Of a DNA stretch of 64,000 nt, positions 41,749-50,203 are shown one piece after another (position 1 is the stretch's first letter; every line of letters starts with the position of its first letter). This DNA comes from Gemmiger formicilis (GTDB lineage Bacteria; Bacillota; Clostridia; Oscillospirales; Ruminococcaceae). A model generated the notes under the pieces. That model saw nothing but the letters and a program-made list of their open reading frames with translations. It was not told where the DNA came from and searched no databases. Position numbers and translations under genes: made by a program. The stretch is from the NCBI RefSeq assembly GCF_900167555.1, contig NZ_FUYF01000003.1:124001-188000 (forward strand). The letters run 5' to 3'.

Positions 41749-44061
41749 ATGAACAGAAAAGGGAAGTCATGGCCGTTGTTCGTCGTGGCAATTTTGATCG
41801 TGCTGTTCTCCCTGACGGCCATCTTTGGTGTGAGCTATACCTACGGCGACACCAAGAATGTCTACGTCAAGGGCGCATCTGACATCCGCTTCGGCATCGA
41901 CATCCGCGGCGGCGTGGACGTTACGTTCATGCCTGCCGACGATGTGGAGGCCACCGATGCCCAGATGACCGCAGCCAAAACGGTTATCGAGGACCGCCTT
42001 GTCGGCCTCGGCATCACCGACTACGAGAGCTACGTTGACAACAACAAGAATCGTATCATCGTGCGTTTCCCGTGGAAGAATGACGAGGCGGACTTCAACC
42101 CGCAGACCGCAATCGACGAGATCGGCACCACCGCCAAGATGGTGTTCCGCAAGGGCTCGTCCGCCACGGGTGAGGAGATCCTGAGCGGTGACGACGTGGC
42201 TTCCGCAAGCGCTGCCTACAACGAGACCGAAGGCTGGGTCGTCCAGCTGAAGTTCAACTCTGCGGGCGCATCTGCCTTTGCCACGGCCACCACCGAGCTG
42301 GCAGCCAGCAACGGCACGATCTCCATCTGGCTGGATGACAATAACATCTCCACCGCCACGGTCAACGAGGCCATCACCGGCGGTGAGGCCATCATCAAGG
42401 GCAACTTTGATCAGGACAGCGCCTCCACGCTGGCGAACCAGATCAACTCCGGCTCTCTGCCGTTTGCCCTGTCCGCTGAGAGCTACTCCACCATCAGCCC
42501 GTCTCTGGGTGCCAAGAGCCTGAACGTCATGGTGCAGGCCGGTATCATTGCCTTCATTCTGGTTGCGATCCTGATGATCGTGCGCTACCGTCTGCCCGGC
42601 ACCATCGCGGTCATCTCCCTGATGGGCCAGGCCGCCGCCACGCTGGCTGTTGTGTCCGGCTATTTCACGGTTTTCCCCGGCTCCACGCTGACGCTGCCCG
42701 GCATTGCCGGTATTATCCTCGGCATCGGCATGGGTGTTGACGCCAACGTTATCACCGCCGAGCGCATCAAGGAGGAGCTGTCCAAGAACAAGACCCTCGA
42801 GGGCGCTGTCAACAGCGGCTTCAAGATGGGCCTGACCCCCATCATCGACGGCAACGTGACCATCGTCATCGTCGCCGCCATCCTGATGGGCGCCTTTGGC
42901 CCGACGGACGGTTTCTGGGCCAAGGTCTTTAACCCGATCTTCTACTGGTTCGGACCTTCCACTGCCGGTACGATCTATTCCTTTGGCTTCACCCTGCTGA
43001 CCAGCGTTCTGCTGAACTTTGTCTTTGGCGTCTGGGCGACCCGCGTTATGATTCGCGGCGCTGTCCACTTCAAGCCTCTGCGCAAGGCATGGCTGTTCGG
43101 CGGCAAGAAGGAGGGCGGTGCCGACTTCAAGACCCCGTCCATCAACTTCATCGGCAACCGCAAGAAGTTCTATACCTTCTCCTGTGCGCTGATCGCTGTC
43201 GTGCTTGTGTTCTGCGGCATCTTCGGCGTCAAGATGGACGTCGAGTTCAAGGGCGGTTCCATGATCACGCTGGCCTATGAGGGCGACGCTGACCTGAACG
43301 ACCTGAAGTCCACCATCGGCACCGAGCTGGGCAAGTCCAATCTGACCCTGCAGACCGGCTCTGATATTTCCGGCAACCAGACCCTGACTGTCACCCTGCC
43401 CGGCAGTGACACGCTGACCACCGAGCAGCTCGACAACCTGCTGGCTGCCCTGAATGAGCAGTACCCCGACAACAAGTTCGTCCAGAATGAGGTCAGCAAC
43501 GTCGATGCCACCATCGGTAAGGAGTTCCTGCTCAAGAGCGTCGTCGCGCTGGTTGCGGCCTGCGTGCTGATCCTGCTCTACGTGGCCTACCGCTTCCGCA
43601 AGATCGGCGGCCTCAAGGCCGGTTCTACCGCCATTGTGGCTTTGCTGCACGACATGTTCGTCGTCTTCGGCGTCTTTGTCCTCCTGCGCATTCCCCTGAA
43701 CGGCAACTTTATTGCTGCCCTGCTGACCATCCTGGGCTACTCCATCAACGATACCGTCGTTATCTATGACCGTATCCGCGAGAACAGCGCCCTGTACGGC
43801 AAGAAGCAGATGAGCCTGGCCGAGCTGGTCAACCTGTCCGTCAACCAGAGCTTTGCCCGTTCTCTGATGACCTCCATCACGACCTGCCTCGCCCTGGGCG
43901 TTGTCTGCGTGGTCTCGGTCATCTACCGTCTGGACAGCATCTATTCCTTCGCGTTCCCGCTGCTGTTCGGCATGGTCAGCGGCGTCTACAGCACGATCTG
44001 CATCGCCACGCCGCTGTGGGTCGACTGGAAGAACAAGAAGAAGGCTGCCAAGAAGGCCTGA
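41749..44061 (+). CDS. secDF: Fused protein translocase subunit SecDF
   Basis: A 770-residue fusion of SecD and SecF, which use the proton gradient to help SecYEG export proteins. Twelve hydrophobic segments in two halves; SecD half with FGIDIRGGVDVTF and a large external P1 domain, SecF half from about residue 465 with VEFKGGSMITLAYEG and GYSINDTVVIYDRIREN. GGAGG before ATG 41749 fixes the start. Confidence 0.95.
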   Translation: MNRKGKSWPLFVVAILIVLFSLTAIFGVSYTYGDTKNVYVKGASDIRFGIDIRGGVDVTFMPADDVEATDAQMTAAKTVIEDRLVGLGITDYESYVDNNKNRIIVRFPWKNDEADFNPQTAIDEIGTTAKMVFRKGSSATGEEILSGDDVASASAAYNETEGWVVQLKFNSAGASAFATATTELAASNGTISIWLDDNNISTATVNEAITGGEAIIKGNFDQDSASTLANQINSGSLPFALSAESYSTISPSLGAKSLNVMVQAGIIAFILVAILMIVRYRLPGTIAVISLMGQAAATLAVVSGYFTVFPGSTLTLPGIAGIILGIGMGVDANVITAERIKEELSKNKTLEGAVNSGFKMGLTPIIDGNVTIVIVAAILMGAFGPTDGFWAKVFNPIFYWFGPSTAGTIYSFGFTLLTSVLLNFVFGVWATRVMIRGAVHFKPLRKAWLFGGKKEGGADFKTPSINFIGNRKKFYTFSCALIAVVLVFCGIFGVKMDVEFKGGSMITLAYEGDADLNDLKSTIGTELGKSNLTLQTGSDISGNQTLTVTLPGSDTLTTEQLDNLLAALNEQYPDNKFVQNEVSNVDATIGKEFLLKSVVALVAACVLILLYVAYRFRKIGGLKAGSTAIVALLHDMFVVFGVFVLLRIPLNGNFIAALLTILGYSINDTVVIYDRIRENSALYGKKQMSLAELVNLSVNQSFARSLMTSITTCLALGVVCVVSVIYRLDSIYSFAFPLLFGMVSGVYSTICIATPLWVDWKNKKKAAKKA

Positions 44062-44087
44062 GCTTGTAGAAAAGGAGGGAACCCGAT

Positions 44088-44561
44088 ATGAAATGCCCCT
44101 ATTGCGGTGAAGTTGACTCTAAAGTCATCGACTCCCGCCCGACGGAGGACGGTGAAAAGATCCGCCGCCGCCGCGAGTGCCTGAACTGCAAAAAGCGCTT
44201 TACCACCTACGAGATCGTTGAGACGGTCCCGCTGATGGTCGTGAAGAAGGATCGCTCCCGCGAGGTCTTTGACCGCCAGAAGCTGCTGAACGGCATGCTG
44301 CGCGCCTGCGAGAAGCGCCCCGTCAGCTACACCCAGCTGGATGCCGCCGTGGACCGCATTGAGCAGCAGCTGCTCAACTCCTATGACCGCGAGGTTTCCT
44401 CCATCCATATCGGCGATCTGGCCATGCAGGAGCTCAAGCAGATGGACGATGTCGCCTACGTGCGCTTTGCCTCCGTCTACCGTCAGTTCAGCGATGTCAA
44501 CACCTTTATGGAAGAACTGAAGGATATGCTGGACAGCCGCTCAAAAACCGCTGAAAAATGA
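44088..44561 (+). CDS. nrdR: Transcriptional repressor NrdR
   Basis: A 157-residue repressor of ribonucleotide reductase genes. N-terminal zinc ribbon (Cys3, Cys6, Cys31, Cys34) and ATP-cone domain starting about residue 49 ([15 protein letters not shown]). The gene's 3' end overlaps the convergent DUF4363 gene by 21 bp, and no terminator is seen between them. Confidence 0.95.
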   Translation: MKCPYCGEVDSKVIDSRPTEDGEKIRRRRECLNCKKRFTTYEIVETVPLMVVKKDRSREVFDRQKLLNGMLRACEKRPVSYTQLDAAVDRIEQQLLNSYDREVSSIHIGDLAMQELKQMDDVAYVRFASVYRQFSDVNTFMEELKDMLDSRSKTAEK

Positions 44562-44909
44562 TTGCCGCACCTGCTCGATCTGGGTGCAGGCGCGCTGCGT
44601 CTCCATCTCGAGGTCTGCCAGGCTGTCGGCCTCGGCACAGGGCGGCAGCACGGCCAGCGTCTGGTTGAGCTGATCCAGAATATTGCGGCGCACAAGCAGG
44701 CCCAGAATCTGAGTGCTGCGCAGTGCCCGGTTGGCCGCACGGCTGTACGCGCGGCGTGCGGCAGGGTAGTCGCCTTGCTCCGCCAGAGCGTAGGCTGCTT
44801 CAAGCTGCCGCTGCATTCCGGCTGTGGTGCGGTCCACATACTGCCCCGCCCGGAACAGCAGCACGCACAGAGCCAGCAGAATGATTGCGGCATACCAATT
44901 TCGCTTCAT
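44541..44909 (-). CDS. DUF4363 family protein
   Basis: A 122-residue protein with one N-terminal membrane helix (about 5-22) and an alpha-helical remainder, fitting the clostridial DUF4363 family that accompanies DUF421 genes. Function unknown; context suggests a spore or envelope role. ATG 44909 with AAAAGGTG upstream is preferred over GTG 44915. Its end overlaps nrdR. Confidence 0.75.
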   Translation of the reverse strand: MKRNWYAAIILLALCVLLFRAGQYVDRTTAGMQRQLEAAYALAEQGDYPAARRAYSRAANRALRSTQILGLLVRRNILDQLNQTLAVLPPCAEADSLADLEMETQRACTQIEQVRQSFFSGF

Positions 44910-44921
44910 ACGCACACCTTT

Positions 44922-45572
44922 TCAGGCCGCCCCTTTCGGGGCGGCCTTTTTCTGTATCAGGATGGATTTTTTGCCGTTGTAGAGCAGCAGCAGAACCGCC
45001 TCGCGGGTCGTCTGCTCACGGCGCAGCAGTGCATCCAGCGCTGCCGTATCCATGCCGAAGAACGCAAGATTTTCCTTGTAAACTGCCTTATCGATGAGCA
45101 GCGGCAGCATAGGCGGCTCGCCGCCGTCCTGCGGCATTGGGGCCGCTGTGATGCTGCCGTTCGGCTCGATCACGCCCCAGTAAACATCCTTGGGTGAAAA
45201 GATGTCCTTGCCGCGCAGGGCCTCGGCCAGGTCGGATGCCGTGATGCGCAGCTGTGCCAGCTCGTCCTGCAAAATTTCCCCGTTGCGGATGATCGTCACC
45301 GGCTTTCCCAAAAGCAGCTGGGCATATTTCGGGCAAAACCAAACCAGCGTGGAATTCAGAATTTCAAGAGCCGTGATTAAGAAAATCGGCACCAGGCTGG
45401 CCGAGAGCGGTAGATCCGGCTCGTCGATGCAGATGGATGCGACGTTGGAAATCAGCAGCGTCGTCACCAGCTCGGCGGGCTGCAGTTCTCCCAGCTGGCG
45501 CTTGCCCATCAGCCGCATGGCCACCACCACAGCCAGATACACCAGCACCGTGCGCACAACCGAAGAAATCAT
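44922..45572 (-). CDS. DUF421 (YetF-like) membrane protein
   Basis: A 216-residue protein with three N-terminal membrane helices (MRLMGKRQLGELQPAELVTTLLISNVAS motif split across helix 2) and a cytoplasmic-type domain (KPVTIIRNGEILQDEL). DUF421 proteins include Bacillus YetF and the 2Duf protein linked to spore wet-heat resistance. It forms an operon with DUF4363 and is divergent from the gerA-type genes by 65 bp. AGGAGGTG precedes the ATG. Confidence 0.85.
   Translation of the reverse strand: MISSVVRTVLVYLAVVVAMRLMGKRQLGELQPAELVTTLLISNVASICIDEPDLPLSASLVPIFLITALEILNSTLVWFCPKYAQLLLGKPVTIIRNGEILQDELAQLRITASDLAEALRGKDIFSPKDVYWGVIEPNGSITAAPMPQDGGEPPMLPLLIDKAVYKENLAFFGMDTAALDALLRREQTTREAVLLLLYNGKKSILIQKKAAPKGAA
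44925..44951 (+). terminator. Plus-strand terminator hairpin inside the end of DUF421
   Basis: GGCCGCCCC-TTTC-GGGGCGGCC followed by TTTTT on the plus strand. It encodes the last codons of DUF421 on the minus strand and could end the nrdR transcript after it has crossed DUF4363 antisense. Confidence 0.65.
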
Positions 45573-45637
45573 CCCGGCACCTCCTCATAAATTCCCGCAA
45601 AGGCGGCCACACTATCCTGCGTGAGAGGGGGAGAACC

Positions 45638-47083
45638 ATGACGCAGAAACCGCTGTACCGCTCGCTGGATGCCAACCTTGCGCTTCTGGAGGAAATGTTT
45701 GGCCGTTCCGACGATTTTTATACCAAGCGCCTGATGCTTGCCGGTATCCCGTGCGCTATCGTCATGTTCACAGGGCTGTCCTCGCCGGAAAAGCTCTGCC
45801 GCATGGCGTTGGATATGCTGGACCGCGACCCCGCCATGCTGGGCGGCGGGGAGGGGCTGTGCGACTATCTGCTGACCCAGAGCCGCGTCCCCGCCGAGCC
45901 TGACGCGGTGGAGGATCACACCGCGCTGGTGGAGCTGCTCTCCAACGGACTGTCCGTTTTGCTCATCGACGGCGTGCGGCGCGGCGTCGCGTTTTCGACG
46001 CAGGAGATGCCCCAGCGCTCGATCTCGACGCCGATGAGCGAGGGCAACCTGCGCGGCCCGCAGGAGGCATTCACCGAGCTGCTGCGCAATAACATTTCGC
46101 TGCTGCGGCGGCAGTTCCGCACCGGAACGCTTGTGGCAGAAATCTCCACCGCCAGGACCCGTGCCAAGACCGAATACTGTCTGTGCTACGACAGTACCCT
46201 GGCACCAAAGGAAACCATCGACGCTCTGCGGGAGCGGCTGAAACGGGTGGAGATTCCCGTTCTGCTGGACAGTGCCTACTTTGCGTCGTTCCTCAAGCAG
46301 GACAAGCTGAATCTTTTCCCGGCAGCTGCCTACACCGAACGCCCCGCCACGGCCTGTGCCCGCCTGTGTGAGGGCAAGGCCGTCGTTCTTGTAGCGGGCT
46401 GTCCGTATGCGCTCATTGTGCCCAGCTTTTTTGCCGAGCACTTCGAGTGCCTCGACGACTACGCCTCGGGCGCAGTGTTCGCCGGACTTATCCGTATTTT
46501 AAAATATCTTGCCTTCCTGCTGGCCGTGTTCGGGCCGGGGCTCTACGTTATGGCTGTGGCCTTTGCGCCGGAGATCATCCCTATCCGGCTTTTGACCAAG
46601 CTGGCACAGGGCGAGGCATCCACGCCGCTGCCGCCAATGCTGGAAATGCTCTGCGTAACGCTGCTTTTAGAAATCGTCCGCGAGGCCGGGCTGCGTGCGC
46701 CGCAGTCTATCAGCCACACGGTCAGCCTGGTCGGCGCGCTCATCATCGGCGAGACCGCCGTCAGCGCGGGCATCGTCAGTGTGCCGGTTTTAACGATGGC
46801 CGCTGCGGCGACGATTGCCACGCTGGCTGTGCCGTCGCTGTATGAGCAGTCGATCCTGTTCCGCTTTGCCGTCATCGTGCTGGCCGGGTGCTTCGGCGTG
46901 CCGGGGCTGGCCTGCGCCGCACTGACGATTCTGGCGATGGCCTGCGGCAGTGAGCCGTTCGGGTACGACTATCTATATCCGCTCATGCCGCCGGGCCGGG
47001 CCAGCGTGCGGGACGGCTTTGTGCGCAGCATCTGGAGCCGCCTTGCCAAATCCGGGGAGGTGATCAGCCGCCATGAAGCGTGA
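45638..47083 (+). CDS. GerA-family spore germination receptor subunit A
   Basis: A 481-residue protein with a large N-terminal soluble domain (about 1-270) and about five C-terminal membrane helices. The family signatures RSISTPMSEGNLRGPQEAF and the PFGYDY-type ending are visible. A-type subunits with GerAB and GerAC form the germinant receptor in the spore inner membrane. GAGGGGGAG precedes ATG 45638. First gene of an A-B-C operon, divergent from DUF421. Confidence 0.92.
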   Translation: MTQKPLYRSLDANLALLEEMFGRSDDFYTKRLMLAGIPCAIVMFTGLSSPEKLCRMALDMLDRDPAMLGGGEGLCDYLLTQSRVPAEPDAVEDHTALVELLSNGLSVLLIDGVRRGVAFSTQEMPQRSISTPMSEGNLRGPQEAFTELLRNNISLLRRQFRTGTLVAEISTARTRAKTEYCLCYDSTLAPKETIDALRERLKRVEIPVLLDSAYFASFLKQDKLNLFPAAAYTERPATACARLCEGKAVVLVAGCPYALIVPSFFAEHFECLDDYASGAVFAGLIRILKYLAFLLAVFGPGLYVMAVAFAPEIIPIRLLTKLAQGEASTPLPPMLEMLCVTLLLEIVREAGLRAPQSISHTVSLVGALIIGETAVSAGIVSVPVLTMAAAATIATLAVPSLYEQSILFRFAVIVLAGCFGVPGLACAALTILAMACGSEPFGYDYLYPLMPPGRASVRDGFVRSIWSRLAKSGEVISRHEA

Positions 47084-48071
47084 ACGCCCCAGTCTTTTCG
47101 CCGCACTGCTCGTCAGTCTGCTCGTCAATGTGCTGCTGCGCAGCCAGACCGCCTACTGGCCGCGCGCCGGGCTTTTCAGTGCGGTGGTCTGTGCGCCGCT
47201 GCTGGCTGGCGTCGGCTGGCTGTTTGCCCGCAGCTGGCGGCTAGCCGCCGACCCCGTGTACAAGCTGCTGTTCGGCGCGCTGCTCGTCTACACATCGGTA
47301 CTGGAGCTGCTGCGGCTCTGGCAGCTGGCGGACCGGCTCTATCCCGGCGCGGTCACGTTGACCTCGGTCTGTCTGCTCGTTGTGCTGCCTGTTGTCTATC
47401 TGCGGCGGGTTTCGGCGCTGTCCCAGACGGCCTATGCCGTGCTCTGTCTGCTGGTACTGGCAACCGTCGCCATGCTGGCATCGGTGCTTCCGCGGCTGTG
47501 CATCGTCAATCTGCAAACTGCCGCACTGACACAGGGCGATTTTCTCGCCGCCGTCAGAGACCAGCTGACGCTCTACCCGGAATACCTGCTGCCCGCGCTC
47601 TGGCCCGAGCAGGACAAGCGTGGCCGCCATACGCTGCTGCGGCTGGCCGCGTGGGCACTGGCGTTTGACGTGGGGATGCACCTGATTCTGGAATTGTTCT
47701 ACGGCGCGGCCATGCCGCTGCGCATCGACCCGGTGCACGCCGCCGCGCGATGCGGAGCACTGTCGATTTTCAACCGGCTCGAGTGGCTGCAATTTATTCT
47801 GTGGGTCATGGCCGTCACGGTCAAGCTGGCTCTCTACCTTTATGCGCTGGTGCGGCTGCTGGGCGGGCAGAACAAGGCCGAAGACAGCGCCGCCGGGTTG
47901 GATCGGTTTCCTCTGTATCCGGGCGGCGTCTGGCTTTTGTGCGCGGTGCTGCGCAAGCTCGATTTAGACGCGGCCCTCTCACTGCGCAATGTGCTGACCT
48001 GGAGTTTTGTGGGCTTGACCTGGATAGGAGGTGCCGCCGCATGTCTGTACCGAAGGCTAAGGCGCTGCTGA
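47073..48071 (+). CDS. GerAB-like spore germination permease, divergent
   Basis: A 332-residue polytopic membrane protein with about nine to ten hydrophobic segments. Size, topology and position between A and C subunits match GerAB, an amino-acid-permease-like germinant-binding subunit. The sequence is divergent, so the call rests partly on context. Overlaps the A gene by 11 bp. Confidence 0.75.
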   Translation: MKRERPSLFAALLVSLLVNVLLRSQTAYWPRAGLFSAVVCAPLLAGVGWLFARSWRLAADPVYKLLFGALLVYTSVLELLRLWQLADRLYPGAVTLTSVCLLVVLPVVYLRRVSALSQTAYAVLCLLVLATVAMLASVLPRLCIVNLQTAALTQGDFLAAVRDQLTLYPEYLLPALWPEQDKRGRHTLLRLAAWALAFDVGMHLILELFYGAAMPLRIDPVHAAARCGALSIFNRLEWLQFILWVMAVTVKLALYLYALVRLLGGQNKAEDSAAGLDRFPLYPGGVWLLCAVLRKLDLDAALSLRNVLTWSFVGLTWIGGAAACLYRRLRRC

Positions 48072-48955
48072 CCGTCTGCGCCGCGCTGCTGCTCTGCGGC
48101 TGCGGGCAGGCGCTCTCCGAGCGGGAGATCGTCCGCGCTGTGTTTTTTGCGCGGCAGCAGGGGGCATACTCCGCCTGTCTGCTGCTGGCCGATCAGAACG
48201 CAGAGAGTGACGGCGTGCAGTACAAAACCGCGTCTGCCCGCGGGGACACTGCCGCGCAGGCGCTCCACCTGGCCGAGGACGCTCTGCCGGGCCGGCTCTA
48301 CTACGGGCTGCTCGACCTGGCCGCACTGCCGCCGGGCTGTGATTGGGCTGACGCGCAGACACTTGGCTCGCTGCTCTACGACAAGGCCCAGCCCGCGCCG
48401 GAGCTTTCGGTTTTTGTGCTGGACACCGCCGACCACAGCTGGGCCGCGGACGCGGCCTCCCTGTATGAGGACATGAAGGCCGTGGAAAGGGAATACAACC
48501 TGCACTGCGGCTTACAGCAGCTTTTTACCCAGGCGGACGGCTGTGCAGTGCCCGCCTACCGCGCTGACAGCGGGTATGACTTTGCGCTGCTGGCAGCAGA
48601 CGGAGCTTCCGTGTACGTCTCCGGCTTGCAGGCTCAGCTGGCCGCGGCGCTCTGCGGGCAGACGGGCCGCTTCTTTACGGCCTTTGCGGGCGGGCAGGCC
48701 GTCTGTGACACCCGGGTCAACGTCACGGCGGAGGATACCACCGTGCAGCTCCATCTGAGGGATACGGATTTTCAGCCGCTGGGGGCGTACAACGAGGATT
48801 GGCAGGCACTGCTCTGCACCGAATTGCAGCAGGCGTTCTCGGCCCTGACCACAGACGATGCCGCTGATTTTTTCCATCTGCAATTCTGGCACGTCAATCT
48901 GTGGGGGCCCGGCAGTGCTCTGCCCGTGCCGCGGCTGGAAATCCTATTTGAATAG
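48041..48955 (+). CDS. GerAC-like spore germination lipoprotein
   Basis: A 304-residue lipoprotein: hydrophobic signal ending in the lipobox LLCGC (Cys at about 22), then the Ger(x)C fold pattern with QLFTQADGCAVPAY in the middle. It is shorter than typical GerAC (about 370). GGAGGTG precedes ATG 48041; it overlaps the B gene by 31 bp. The open frame upstream lies in the B gene and is not coding. Confidence 0.8.
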   Translation: MSVPKAKALLTVCAALLLCGCGQALSEREIVRAVFFARQQGAYSACLLLADQNAESDGVQYKTASARGDTAAQALHLAEDALPGRLYYGLLDLAALPPGCDWADAQTLGSLLYDKAQPAPELSVFVLDTADHSWAADAASLYEDMKAVEREYNLHCGLQQLFTQADGCAVPAYRADSGYDFALLAADGASVYVSGLQAQLAAALCGQTGRFFTAFAGGQAVCDTRVNVTAEDTTVQLHLRDTDFQPLGAYNEDWQALLCTELQQAFSALTTDDAADFFHLQFWHVNLWGPGSALPVPRLEILFE

Positions 48956-48964
48956 GCACAGAAA

Positions 48965-48990
48965 ATGCCCGGCCATTTCTGACCGGGCAT
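48965..48990. terminator. Hairpin between convergent gerAC-like and DHHW genes
   Basis: ATGCCCGG / CCGGGCAT stem with a 10-base loop; TTTTC follows in the minus orientation, so it mainly serves the DHHW gene. Confidence 0.7.
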
Positions 48991-49002
48991 CGCTTATTTC
49001 TG

Positions 49003-50187
49003 TCAGGAGAGCGTTGACGGACGGGAAATATAGATCAGATTCGTGTCTGCGATAAAGGTCTGGAAGTTGTAGAGCACCAGCACCTCGTCATAGCCCTCTT
49101 TTTCAATTGTGGAATCCAAGCCGTACTTGAAGTTGCGGAAATCCACCACACCGATTTTCGCGTAATTCTCGGTCAGGTAGGGCACAAAGCTGTTCGCGTA
49201 GCTGTCCTTGACCACCAGAATACTGCCTGTGCCTCGGCCCTCGATCGTTGAATAACCGTTGTTGCCGTCCAAAAAGGCGGCGTACTTATCGCGGGTGTTA
49301 AACTTCTGCATATTCACGATGTTTTCCGTCGTTTCCGGCTCGTAGGCGGCCTCGCCCGTGATTTTGTAGATCGTCATCAGGCTGTCGAACGGGTAGTAGG
49401 TGATTTCATCGTTTTCGACGTTCCACAGCCGCGTGGCCGAGTAATGGGTGCCCTGAAAGTCTGTCACCGTGATCGGCTCATGCGCGGCGCGGTCAAACGG
49501 CGTCAGGCCCTTGAGGCTGCAGAACTGCTCATAGGCACGGTACGCGCCGTTGGGCGTCCAGTGGTGGTCGGTCTTGAAATACAGGTATTCGTCCTTCAGG
49601 TCTGTGAACGTCCCGCGCAGGTCGATGACATCGGCGCTCTGGCCGACTTTGGCAAAAATATCATCGAGCATCGCGTTTTCATCCACCATCGGTGCACCTG
49701 CGGGCAGTTCCTCCGGGTAGATGACGCTGGCCGACGGGGCCAGCAGGAAGGTGACCTTGCCCGGGTGGTTCGCGGCAAACTCGCTGACGGCCTGTACGTT
49801 CTTGGCAAGCTGCTTCCGGGTGGCGTCGTCCACCGTGAACAGCTTTGTGAACATCCAGCGGTCCTTACCCAGCAGAATGCCGCCCTCCTCCGCCTTCCGG
49901 AACAGCACCTCGTCCGCCGCGCGCTGGGTGTTGACCGCTGCGTCACGCAGGGAGAACTGATCCTGCATCCAGCGGGCAAAGCCGCTCTGCCAGCTGCCGT
50001 CCAGCAGTGCGCTCACGCTGAACGCCGGGAGCTGTGCGGCCTTGCGGTTTTCCAGTTCGAGCTGCGTGCGCTTGGGCCACACAATATTGACGAGGGAGAA
50101 CCCGAACAGCAGCACGGCGCAGAGCACCAGCAGCGGATACCCCGCACGGCGTCTGCCACCGTTTTTACGGTACACAACCTTTGACAT
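49003..50187 (-). CDS. DHHW/AlgX-like SGNH protein partnered with MBOAT
   Basis: A 394-residue protein with an N-terminal membrane anchor (about 17-37) and an external SGNH/AlgX-type domain. The DHHW motif is visible in KTDHHWTPNG (near residue 210), and VVKDSYANSF near residue 325 carries the candidate catalytic serine region. Such proteins work with MBOAT acyltransferases on exopolysaccharides or wall polymers. It lies 16 bp after the MBOAT gene in the same operon. Confidence 0.82.
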   Translation of the reverse strand: MSKVVYRKNGGRRRAGYPLLVLCAVLLFGFSLVNIVWPKRTQLELENRKAAQLPAFSVSALLDGSWQSGFARWMQDQFSLRDAAVNTQRAADEVLFRKAEEGGILLGKDRWMFTKLFTVDDATRKQLAKNVQAVSEFAANHPGKVTFLLAPSASVIYPEELPAGAPMVDENAMLDDIFAKVGQSADVIDLRGTFTDLKDEYLYFKTDHHWTPNGAYRAYEQFCSLKGLTPFDRAAHEPITVTDFQGTHYSATRLWNVENDEITYYPFDSLMTIYKITGEAAYEPETTENIVNMQKFNTRDKYAAFLDGNNGYSTIEGRGTGSILVVKDSYANSFVPYLTENYAKIGVVDFRNFKYGLDSTIEKEGYDEVLVLYNFQTFIADTNLIYISRPSTLS

Positions 50188-50203
50188 TTGTCCGTTCCTC
50201 CTC

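Noticed and set aside
41767-43650. A 627-codon minus-strand open frame opposite secDF
   Set aside because: Shadow of a strongly GC3-biased gene; low-complexity Gly/Val/Asp/Gln composition, no ribosome site, no recognisable domain.
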